Assembly (NCBI GenBank): GCA_904501865.1
Contig: CAJGCF010000061.1
Coordinates: forward strand, 1 to 8,588
Source of the DNA: an uncultured Clostridia bacterium
GTDB lineage: Bacteria; Bacillota; Clostridia; Oscillospirales; CAG-272
Length of the DNA: 8,588 nt
Direction: 5' to 3'
Shown here: piece after piece, positions 1 to 5,333 of the stretch
Position numbering within the stretch: position 1 is the first letter of the stretch
Layout of the letters: every line of letters begins with the position of its first letter
Notes under the pieces: generated by a model
The model's input: only the letters and a program-made list of their open reading frames with translations
What the model was told of the DNA's origin: nothing
Databases searched by the model: none
Program-made: the position numbers and the translations under genes

Positions 1-665
1 AGGATACAAATAACAGTGTCCTCGGGTAGTGCTCCGAGCTCGTCAAAGAACTCATACGCGTAGGTAGAGGACAGATATATTCCCCGTCCGTCGCTCGTTA
101 CACCGTCGGGAAGTCCCTCGGTGAAGATATCGCTCATAGGACGTATTCGGTCGTTTGCTGCGAGCTGCTCGTAAAGATACTGACTTACAAGCATAACGGT
201 ACATTCACCCGTAGACAGATAGTCTCTGTAATCACTGCTCTGTGAGTAATTATATGATTGGTCGACGTAGGTTATATACTTTCCGTCCTCGTTCGTATCC
301 GCCTCGTTTGTCGCCTTCATCTCGTCCTCGGAATATATGACGTAGGTGTTGAGCTGGAGGTTTTTGGCTCCGTCACCGTCCTTATCCCCGGGCATAAGTG
401 AGACAAGCACGTCACGCACACCCTGCCGTTCCTCCGCGCTGAGCGTGGCGTGAGTAGCAACGGTGACCTGCATATCTATCTCGTCCTTATTGACTATCTG
501 CACTATGCCAATAGTCAGAACAACCGCAAAAAACGCGATTATTATAACCTTCCATTTGTGGTGATACCAAAAGTTATCAAGCCACCTAAGAAATGGATTT
601 GATACGGTCAAATGAATCTCGGCCGCTTCAAGCTTTTGTCCGTCGAAATCCTTGTTGTCTCGCAT
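1..665 (-). CDS. Partial single-pass membrane protein of unknown function
   Basis: An open frame starts at an ATG at 665 and runs off the left edge with 221 codons and no stop, so the C-terminus is missing. I chose this start because AAGGAG (675-680) lies 9 bases upstream. The first 38 or so residues are hydrophilic with a basic WYHHKWK stretch just before one hydrophobic segment (about residues 39-58, VIIIAFFAVVLTIGIV). This predicts one membrane helix with the larger C-terminal part outside the cell. Residues 94-102 (DKDGDGAKN) resemble a calcium-binding or dockerin-type loop, but only one copy is visible. The outer part is rich in Asp, Glu, Tyr and Ser. I do not recognise the family. It lies 232 bases downstream of greA in the same direction, separated by repeats, so co-transcription is uncertain. 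The reading frame is well supported; the function is unknown. Confidence 0.8.
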   Translation of the reverse strand, partial: MRDNKDFDGQKLEAAEIHLTVSNPFLRWLDNFWYHHKWKVIIIAFFAVVLTIGIVQIVNKDEIDMQVTVATHATLSAEERQGVRDVLVSLMPGDKDGDGAKNLQLNTYVIYSEDEMKATNEADTNEDGKYITYVDQSYNYSQSSDYRDYLSTGECTVMLVSQYLYEQLAANDRIRPMSDIFTEGLPDGVTSDGRGIYLSSTYAYEFFDELGALPEDTVICI

Positions 666-702
666 TTTTACCACTCCTTATATAATATTTTTGATTTTCT
701 CA

Positions 703-897
703 AACAACTCCACCATCGAGGGATAAGCTTTATAGCAAAGTAACGTCAAACGATATTTGAAGTTTCTTTGCCTACTTTCTTTTCAAGCAACATAAGCTCC
801 AAAAAGCTCCACCATCGAGGGATAGGCTTTATCTGTAGAACAACTCCACACGATATTGGAAGTTTCTTTGCCTACTTTCTTTTCCAAAGAAAGTAGG
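703..897. repeat. Two tandem copies of a ~100-bp intergenic repeat
   Basis: Two diverged copies lie head to tail in the gap between greA and the partial membrane-protein gene. One shared block is at 708-725 and 807-824 (18 identical bases containing ccatcgaggg), continuing to 733 and 832 with one mismatch. A second block is at 751-784 and 851-884 (34 bases, one mismatch at 758/858). The offset is 99 bases in the first block and 100 in the second, so one small indel separates the copies; the spacers between blocks (734-750, 833-850) are unrelated. Only the second copy continues into the inverted complement that makes a palindrome at 871-897. This pattern looks like an interspersed intergenic element inserted or duplicated here. 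Whether other copies exist in the genome cannot be seen from this window. Confidence 0.85.
871..897 (-). terminator. Perfect palindrome abutting the greA stop codon
   Basis: Bases 871-882 and 886-897 are exact reverse complements (12-bp stem, 3-base loop). The palindrome touches the greA TAA at 898-900. Its position suits a transcript-end or 3'-stabilising hairpin for greA. However, the sequence that follows on the minus strand begins CAAAGAAACT and has no run of T, so it is not a textbook intrinsic terminator. It is also the end of the tandem repeat and may be a REP-like element. Confidence 0.4.
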
Positions 898-1386
898 TTA
901 CTTCTGGGAACGGGTAACGTCCTTTATCTGCATGTGTATTGTCTCGCCGCCGGGGAGCTCTACAGTGATATTGTCGCCCGCCTTAGCGCCCATGAGAGCC
1001 TTACCTATAGGAGACTGGTCGGATATCTTTCTCTCAACGGGATTTACCTCGTTAGAGCCAACGATATTATAAACTATCTCCTCGTCCTCCTCAACGTCGT
1101 AAACCGTAACCGCGGAGCCGAGAGACACGATGCCTGTATCTATCTTGGTCTCGTCAACTATCTGTGCGTTTGCCACGAGATCCTCAAGCTCCTTTATCCT
1201 CGCCTCGGTCTTTGCCTGCTCGTTTCTTGCCTCGTCATACTCAGAGTTCTCGGAGAGGTCTCCAAAGCCCTTTGCAACGGCGATAGCCTCTTTTATCTCT
1301 TCTCTTCTTACCGTCTTAAGATAGTTGAGCTCATCTGTGAGCACCTTGTATCCTTCGGGTGTGTAAAGCATCTTTGTCTTGTTCAT
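898..1386 (-). CDS. greA: Transcription elongation factor GreA
   Basis: This 162-residue protein is a full-length GreA, which binds the secondary channel of RNA polymerase and stimulates cleavage of backtracked transcripts so that elongation can resume. The N-terminal coiled-coil hairpin covers roughly residues 10-80, and its tip carries the family motif GDLSENSEY (42-50). D43 and E46 match the acidic tip residues that hold the catalytic Mg2+ in E. coli GreA (D41, E44). The C-terminal FKBP-like domain follows, with the typical SPIGKALMGAKAGD (125-138) and a VELPGG strand-turn. The ATG start is set by AAGGAG at 1396-1401, 9 bases upstream. It lies 42 bases downstream of the S41 peptidase gene, and a promoter-like sequence covers that gap, so it may be transcribed both by read-through and on its own. 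The identification is secure. Confidence 0.97.
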   Translation of the reverse strand: MNKTKMLYTPEGYKVLTDELNYLKTVRREEIKEAIAVAKGFGDLSENSEYDEARNEQAKTEARIKELEDLVANAQIVDETKIDTGIVSLGSAVTVYDVEEDEEIVYNIVGSNEVNPVERKISDQSPIGKALMGAKAGDNITVELPGGETIHMQIKDVTRSQK

Positions 1387-1409
1387 AATAGTTTTCTCCT
1401 TAAAGATTT

Positions 1410-1437
1410 ATTATAATTATATCAGTTATTACTTCAA
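1410..1437 (-). promoter_or_regulatory. Possible internal promoter for greA
   Basis: On the minus strand TTGAAG (1432-1437) is followed after 16 bases by TATAAT (1410-1415). A second TATAAT lies at 1416-1421. The -35 box overlaps the last codons of the peptidase gene. The predicted start near 1403 would leave a very short leader that begins at about the greA ribosome binding site, which weakens the call. The sequence is AT-rich, so chance matches are possible. Confidence 0.4.
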
Positions 1438-2847
1438 AAGCTCGGCTATTGCCGTTTTGAGCTGATCGTCCTTTGCCTCGGGTAAGAGGAAGAAATTGTA
1501 CTCAAGAGCTTCCTCGCTGAGCTGTACTTCAAGCCCCTCGTCGGGTATTATTCCTATTTCGTGGTAAACGTGATGGCTCTTTGAGAAATACATAGCCACG
1601 GTAACCCTGAGTCCCCCCTCAAGTCCGTAGTAGTCAAGAGGCAGTATGGTCTGCATACAACCCTTACCGTACGTTGTGATTCCCACGACCTTTGCAATAC
1701 CGTAATCACGCAAGGTCGCCGTAAAGAGCTCTGCCGCGCTTGCGGTATTCTCATTTACAAGCACTATGCAATCAAGATCCTTATATTTTCCTATGTCGGA
1801 CCTGGTTACATCAAATCCTGAGTATTTATCAGTGTATTTTTTAACCTTAACGTAGTCATACTGCGTGCTTCCGTCGCTGTACTCGGTAGATACTATAAGA
1901 TCTCCCTCATTCAAGAAGTAGGCGAGCACCGTCTCGATAGAATCAAGAGATCCACCGGGGTTGTTTCTCATATCAAATACGAAGTGCTCACAGCCCTGCT
2001 CCAGCAGCGTATCCACCGCATCAGTAAACTGCGTGGGAGTTGTGAGATCAAAGCCCGTTATGTTGACTATTCCGACCTTGTCATCGCTCTCACTGACTCT
2101 GTAATAGACCGACTCGGTCTCTACCTTGCGTCTCTCGATAGCGAAATTTATCTCTGTGTAGTCGCCAGTCTTTCCGTCGGGTCTGAACACGGTAAACTCG
2201 GCTACCGTTCCCGCCTCGCCAAGCATTATGTCAAGCGCCTTGGTGTATCCTATGGTATCGACGAGAGTTCTTTCCTCTCCGCCGCCAACGTAGACTATGC
2301 AGTCACCCACACGAACACCGCTCTCAAGCGCGGGAGAATCCTTGAATACCGAAATGACCTCCATTACCTTGTAGGTGTATCCGCCTATGCTTATGGTTGT
2401 CTCAACTATGGAAACGCCTATTCCCACAAACTCACCCGTGCTCTCGGACATATACGCCTCGTATTCCTCGGCGGTCATATATTCTGCATAAACGTCTCCT
2501 GTCGCGGCGATATATGCCTTGAGAAGATTTGTCTTCATCTCCTCCTCGTCTACGCCGTCATAGGAGTAATATTTGAATATCTCGTCCATAGTCAAAAGAT
2601 CACGGACATAATCGGGCAGGTCAAGCTCGTCTGATATTACTATCTGCGGGGGCTGCTGCACCTGCTGTCCCAAGCCGCCCTTCGACATCTCGCAGGACGC
2701 AAACACGAACAACGTACAGACTATCGAGTATATCAGCAAAAGCGATATAACAACCGACAGAGGAGCTCTCCTCTGTTTTCTTTCTTTACCGAGGCAAGAT
2801 TGGCTCTCGGTGTCTATTTCCCTTGCGGTGTATATGTTTTTCTTCAA
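1429..2847 (-). CDS. Membrane-anchored S41 C-terminal processing peptidase with PDZ domain
   Basis: This 472-residue protein is a carboxyl-terminal processing peptidase (CtpA/Prc type, MEROPS S41). Residues 21-27 (KERKQRR) precede a hydrophobic segment at about 29-51, giving a membrane anchor with the protease outside. An FVFASC sequence at 47-52 hints at a lipobox, but Phe at -3 is atypical. A helical region (about 75-135) is followed by a PDZ domain (about 139-235, with FKDSPALESGVRVGDCI at 168-184). The S41 core has DMRNNPGG (292-299), the catalytic serine S370 in NTASAAE, and the catalytic lysine K395 in TYGKG followed by Q399. All key residues are present, so it should be active. Members of the family cut unfolded or signalling proteins from their C-termini in the envelope; the substrate here is unknown. 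It lies between a CdaR/PucR-type regulator and greA. Confidence 0.93.
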   Translation of the reverse strand: MKKNIYTAREIDTESQSCLGKERKQRRAPLSVVISLLLIYSIVCTLFVFASCEMSKGGLGQQVQQPPQIVISDELDLPDYVRDLLTMDEIFKYYSYDGVDEEEMKTNLLKAYIAATGDVYAEYMTAEEYEAYMSESTGEFVGIGVSIVETTISIGGYTYKVMEVISVFKDSPALESGVRVGDCIVYVGGGEERTLVDTIGYTKALDIMLGEAGTVAEFTVFRPDGKTGDYTEINFAIERRKVETESVYYRVSESDDKVGIVNITGFDLTTPTQFTDAVDTLLEQGCEHFVFDMRNNPGGSLDSIETVLAYFLNEGDLIVSTEYSDGSTQYDYVKVKKYTDKYSGFDVTRSDIGKYKDLDCIVLVNENTASAAELFTATLRDYGIAKVVGITTYGKGCMQTILPLDYYGLEGGLRVTVAMYFSKSHHVYHEIGIIPDEGLEVQLSEEALEYNFFLLPEAKDDQLKTAIAELLK

Positions 2848-2861
2848 AATAACGACTCCTT
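2845..2861 (-). promoter_or_regulatory. Ribosome binding site fixing a TTG start for the S41 peptidase
   Basis: AAGGAG (2856-2861) lies 8 bases before TTG (2845-2847) on the minus strand. No ATG is available at a comparable position, and the protein from TTG onward begins with the expected basic region before the membrane anchor. TTG is therefore the best start. Confidence 0.8.
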
Positions 2862-2925
2862 TTTCGGCTATAATATTTTGTCAAAAAAACTCAAAAGCAC
2901 AATTGAAAAATCCCAATACAATCCA

Positions 2926-2970
2926 ATAAGCGAAACGCCTATGTCGTCAAAACCGCGGCGTCTCGCTTAT
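2926..2970 (-). terminator. Hairpin after the CdaR/PucR-type regulator gene
   Basis: The arms ataagcga (2926-2933) and tcgcttat (2963-2970) pair over 8 bp, and 2935-2939 pairs with 2957-2961 over 5 bp. The position between them (2934/2962) is an A-C mismatch in plus-strand RNA but a G-U wobble in minus-strand RNA, so a continuous 14-bp stem forms only in the direction of the flanking genes. The loop is 17 bases. It lies 28 bases past the regulator stop and about 80 before the peptidase start. The sequence downstream is only moderately T-rich, so termination may be partial, or the hairpin may protect or separate the two messages. Confidence 0.5.
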
Positions 2971-2997
2971 ATTTTTGGACAATTAAAGTCTATGTAA

Positions 2998-4083
2998 TCA
3001 GAACTTTGAGGGCTTGCTTGCAAGATATTTCTTAACCATAAGCGCTACCTTAAAGGTGATAGCGTGCTCGAACTCACGAAGGTCAAGACCTGTGATCTTT
3101 CTGATCTTTTCAAGCCTATATACAAGAGTGTTTCTGTGTACGAACAGTCTTCTCGAGGTCTCGGAAACGTTGAGGTTGTTCTCAAAGAAGCATTGAATTG
3201 TCATAAGTGTCTCACGGTCGAGAGACTCAAGGCTTCCCTTCTTGAATACCTCCTGCAAGAACATATCGCAAAGAGTTGTGGGGAGCTGATATATAAGTCT
3301 GCCTATTCCGAGGTTCTCATAGCTTATGATATTCTTCTCAGTCTCAAATACCTTACCTACGTCAAGAGCGACCTGAGCCTCCTTGTAAGCTCGTGCCAAG
3401 TCCTTGAGGTTGTCTACGATAGTAGAAATACCGATATTTACCTTGGTGTAGAACTCGGTAGTAAGAGTGTCGGATATATTGGTGGCTATCTTCTCAATAT
3501 CCCTCATGTCCGCGTCGGGCTTTACCTCCTTGACAAGAACAACGTCGTGCTCACCTACGCTGATGACGTAATCCTTGGTCTTGTCGGGGAACATATTTTG
3601 TATCATCTCAAAGGGCATAACGTCGGTCTTGCCGTAGAACTTAATAAGGAAAACTATTCTGCTCTCCTCTGTTCCGAAATGAAGCTCCTTGGATTTGATA
3701 TAAATGTCACTGGGGAGGATATTGTCAAGAATTATATTCTTGATGAAAAGTCCCTTGTCGTATTTTTCATCGTAAAGGCTCTTGATATTGCAGAGAGAAA
3801 CTGACAAAAGCTTTGACATCTTCTCTGCCATCTTATCCTCACCCTCCATGAAAACGATATATTCGTTCTTGGAGCCGATGGAAAGGGGTCGGTACGTGTA
3901 TCCGCCCGAGACGGTGATATCGTTGGAATACGTGAGCTCATCGCGAATGCCCTGCTTTATCTCGCCTATCTTGACAAGCTCGGAACACGCGATAACTACT
4001 CCGTTTTCATCAATGACACCGATTACGCGGTCTACCGCCGATTTCATCTGATGAATCACGTTCTGGAACAATCTGTTAGCCAT
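2998..4083 (-). CDS. CdaR/PucR-type transcriptional regulator
   Basis: This 361-residue protein has the layout of the CdaR/PucR regulators. The N-terminal part (about residues 5-105) has VDRVIGVIDENGVVIA (17-32) and resembles the sugar-diacid recognition domain of CdaR. The middle part (about 138-250) ends in NIGISTIVDNLKDLARAYKEA, typical of the degenerate GGDEF-like domain in this group. The C-terminus is a clear PucR-type helix-turn-helix (about 290-350), with NVSETSRRLFVHRNTLVYRL at 305-324 and the following KITGLDLREFEHA segment. It should bind DNA and respond to a small molecule, but the effector is not predictable; no sugar-acid, purine or amino-acid catabolic genes lie nearby. The ATG is preceded by GAGG (4090-4093) at 6 bases. 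It follows rsmE by 62 bases. Family assignment is firm for the C-terminus and moderate for the N-terminal sensor. Confidence 0.9.
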   Translation of the reverse strand: MANRLFQNVIHQMKSAVDRVIGVIDENGVVIACSELVKIGEIKQGIRDELTYSNDITVSGGYTYRPLSIGSKNEYIVFMEGEDKMAEKMSKLLSVSLCNIKSLYDEKYDKGLFIKNIILDNILPSDIYIKSKELHFGTEESRIVFLIKFYGKTDVMPFEMIQNMFPDKTKDYVISVGEHDVVLVKEVKPDADMRDIEKIATNISDTLTTEFYTKVNIGISTIVDNLKDLARAYKEAQVALDVGKVFETEKNIISYENLGIGRLIYQLPTTLCDMFLQEVFKKGSLESLDRETLMTIQCFFENNLNVSETSRRLFVHRNTLVYRLEKIRKITGLDLREFEHAITFKVALMVKKYLASKPSKF

Positions 4084-4123
4084 TTTTTACCTCTTTTTTG
4101 TGTCAATTATTCTTATAAATAAT

Positions 4124-4142
4124 AAAATTGCGTAGCAATTTT
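4124..4142 (-). terminator. Short hairpin just after rsmE
   Basis: aaaattgc (4124-4131) and gcaatttt (4135-4142) form a perfect 8-bp stem with a 3-base loop, 3 bases past the rsmE stop. On the minus strand it is followed by ATTATTTAT, a T-rich tail. The stem is mostly A-T, so it would be a weak terminator, perhaps letting some transcription continue into the regulator gene. Confidence 0.45.
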
Positions 4143-4145
4143 CAA

Positions 4146-4904
4146 TTATAATTCAAATTCATACACGAGACAGCTAAGTGTGAAGCTCGCTGCTGTCTCG
4201 GTGCGCAATATGCGCTTTCCAAGTCCCACGGGAATAAGTCCCGCATCACGTGCCCTCTGCACCTCAGCGAGTGAAAATCCACCCTCGCTTCCGATCACTA
4301 TGGCAATCTCTATATCCACGTTCTTTCCGTCACCCGAAGGGCAAGTCACCTTTTCCGAAATGACATCCTTGAGCGAGCGAGTTCCGTCTCCCTCGTAGCA
4401 AAAGAGCGCAAGGTCCGCCTTTGCCGCCTCGGATATTGCCTGTGCAAACGATACGGTGGAATACACCTCGGGGATAACTCCCCTGCCCGATTGCTTTGCC
4501 GCCTCAAGCGCTATCTTATTGCGTCTGCGCAGCTTATTCTCCTCATCCCCCTTCTCTTTTGCGATACAGCGCTCGCTATTGAAGGTGGTGATGGAAAACA
4601 CTCCGCATTCGACGGATTTTTGTATTATCTGGTCAAGCTTCTCTCCCTTTGGGAGTGCCTGATACAATCTTGCCCTGAAGGGCGGCTCTGTGTCACTTGC
4701 TCTCGTCGAGATTATTCTTGCCAGCACTCTGTCGGGAAAAAAAGCCTCAAGTGTACAAAAATACTCATTTTTTTGCATATCACAGACGGTTATATTCTCT
4801 CCCGCCGCCATACGCAACGAGCGTGAGATATGATGCGCGTCATCTCCCGTAATGGTAACGATGCCGTCATCTATCTGATTTTTTCTTACAAAAAAACGAG
4901 GCAT
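4146..4904 (-). CDS. rsmE: 16S rRNA (uracil-1498-N3)-methyltransferase RsmE
   Basis: This 252-residue protein is RsmE, the SPOUT-class enzyme that methylates N3 of U1498 in 16S rRNA using S-adenosylmethionine. The N-terminal PUA-like RNA-binding domain (about 1-70) has MPRFFV and GDDAHHISRSLRM (20-32). The C-terminal trefoil-knot domain contains QALPKGEKLDQIIQKSVECG (82-101), EAAKQSGRG (134-142), the SAM-binding IGSEGGFS (204-211) and LGKRILRTETA (228-238), all family hallmarks. The length is normal (about 240-255). The ATG has GGAG (4912-4915) 7 bases upstream. In many Bacillota rsmE follows prmA or dnaJ, but here it follows a gene-free region with its own promoter. A slight variation is IGSEGGF where IGPEGGF is usual. 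The identification is secure. Confidence 0.97.
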   Translation of the reverse strand: MPRFFVRKNQIDDGIVTITGDDAHHISRSLRMAAGENITVCDMQKNEYFCTLEAFFPDRVLARIISTRASDTEPPFRARLYQALPKGEKLDQIIQKSVECGVFSITTFNSERCIAKEKGDEENKLRRRNKIALEAAKQSGRGVIPEVYSTVSFAQAISEAAKADLALFCYEGDGTRSLKDVISEKVTCPSGDGKNVDIEIAIVIGSEGGFSLAEVQRARDAGLIPVGLGKRILRTETAASFTLSCLVYEFEL

Positions 4905-5015
4905 TATTTATCTCCGAAAGTTTATCTGTCAAAAAGAACAAAGTTATTATCTTTTTGCACAAAAATTTTATCCCAAAGCCTTTAAAAAATCATTCTTCAA
5001 GGCGGATTGTAAATA

Positions 5016-5044
5016 ATTATACAACAAAATAACCAATTTGTCAA
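5016..5044 (-). promoter_or_regulatory. Perfect consensus sigma-A promoter for rsmE
   Basis: On the minus strand TTGACA (5039-5044) is followed by exactly 17 bases and TATAAT (5016-5021), a full match to the housekeeping consensus. Transcription would begin near 5009 and give a leader of about 105 bases before rsmE. Downstream genes (regulator, peptidase, greA) could be read from it, depending on the hairpins between them. A motif ACAAATTG overlaps its -35 box. Confidence 0.85.
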
Positions 5045-5085
5045 CTGCTTTTTTGTAAAAAATGACATTTATATTCACACAATTT

Positions 5086-5136
5086 ACAATTTGTTATTAT
5101 TTTATTGTAGCATAAATGACACAACAAACAAATTGT
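5086..5136. promoter_or_regulatory. Operator-like inverted repeat upstream of the rsmE promoter
   Basis: acaatttgtt (5086-5095) and aacaaattgt (5127-5136) are exact reverse complements, 41 bases apart, about four helical turns. Related sequences lie at 5034-5041 over the -35 box of the rsmE promoter and at 5080-5085. The arrangement looks like a set of binding sites for a dimeric regulator, but the region is so AT-rich that chance is a real alternative. Confidence 0.4.
5104..5112 (-). promoter_or_regulatory. Possible second promoter, extended -10 type
   Basis: The minus strand reads TGCTACAAT here, an extended -10 with one mismatch to TATAAT. The nearest TTGACA (5134-5139) is 24 bases away, too far to serve as its -35, so this would rely on the TG extension. 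It would act as an upstream second start for the rsmE transcript. Confidence 0.35.
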
Positions 5137-5197
5137 CAAATTTATACAATGAAAAATTAACGTCGCGGTCTATTCTCGCACCCTGGTATCCACATAA

Positions 5198-5235
5198 AAT
5201 GAAGAAACCCACCAAAAACGGTGGATTTCTTCATT
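5198..5235 (-). terminator. Terminator of the sodium-pump decarboxylase operon
   Basis: 5198-5213 pairs with 5220-5235 as a 16-bp stem with a 6-base loop. The only imperfect position (5208/5225) is C-A in plus-strand RNA but a G-U pair in minus-strand RNA, so the hairpin belongs to the minus-strand transcript. The stem has a GC-rich top (CCACC/GGTGG) and an A/T-rich base, and the descending arm ends in CTTCATTTTATG, giving a T-rich end. It lies about 100 bases past the oadA stop. Confidence 0.75.
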
Positions 5236-5333
5236 AAAAGGTTAAAACGTTGATTATTATATATTTTTATCTTTTTTGACTGTTTAACGTCTTTTGTTCT
5301 GCGCTAAGCGAAACTGTCCCCTTTGCGATATTA

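Larger units (their letters stand above)
4905..5333. other. 429-base gene-free region between oadA and rsmE
   Basis: I see no credible coding sequence here. It holds the oadA-side terminator (5198-5235), a short GC-richer patch (about 5161-5190), the operator-like repeats and promoters driving rsmE (5016-5136), and an untranslated leader of about 105 bases. In the leader, 4930-4937 and 4950-4957 form a weak 8-bp A/T-rich hairpin. A three-codon ATG...TAA in the leader has no ribosome binding site. Confidence 0.7.

Noticed and set aside
703..897. CRISPR array
   Set aside because: Only two units at a 99-100-base offset, each with two separate conserved blocks and no Cas genes; this does not fit a repeat-spacer array.
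856..1416. 186-codon plus-strand open frame over greA
   Set aside because: It lies antisense to a fully conserved greA, starts within the tandem repeat and has no family features; it is a shadow of greA codon bias.
2870..2885. TTGACA and TATTAT before the peptidase gene as a promoter
   Set aside because: The two boxes are almost adjacent, so spacing is wrong, and no good -35 lies 16-18 bases before TATTAT.
3064..3804. 246-codon plus-strand open frame over the regulator gene
   Set aside because: It is antisense to a clear CdaR/PucR-type protein, with no ribosome site or recognisable domain.
4103..4108. TTGACA before the regulator gene as a -35 box
   Set aside because: A -10 at the right distance would fall inside the ribosome site and start codon; no TATAAT-like sequence is there.
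2926..5314. The ten bases taagcgaaac occur in the hairpin at 2927-2936 and again near 5305
   Set aside because: The match is short, the flanks differ and the second copy forms no hairpin, so chance is sufficient.
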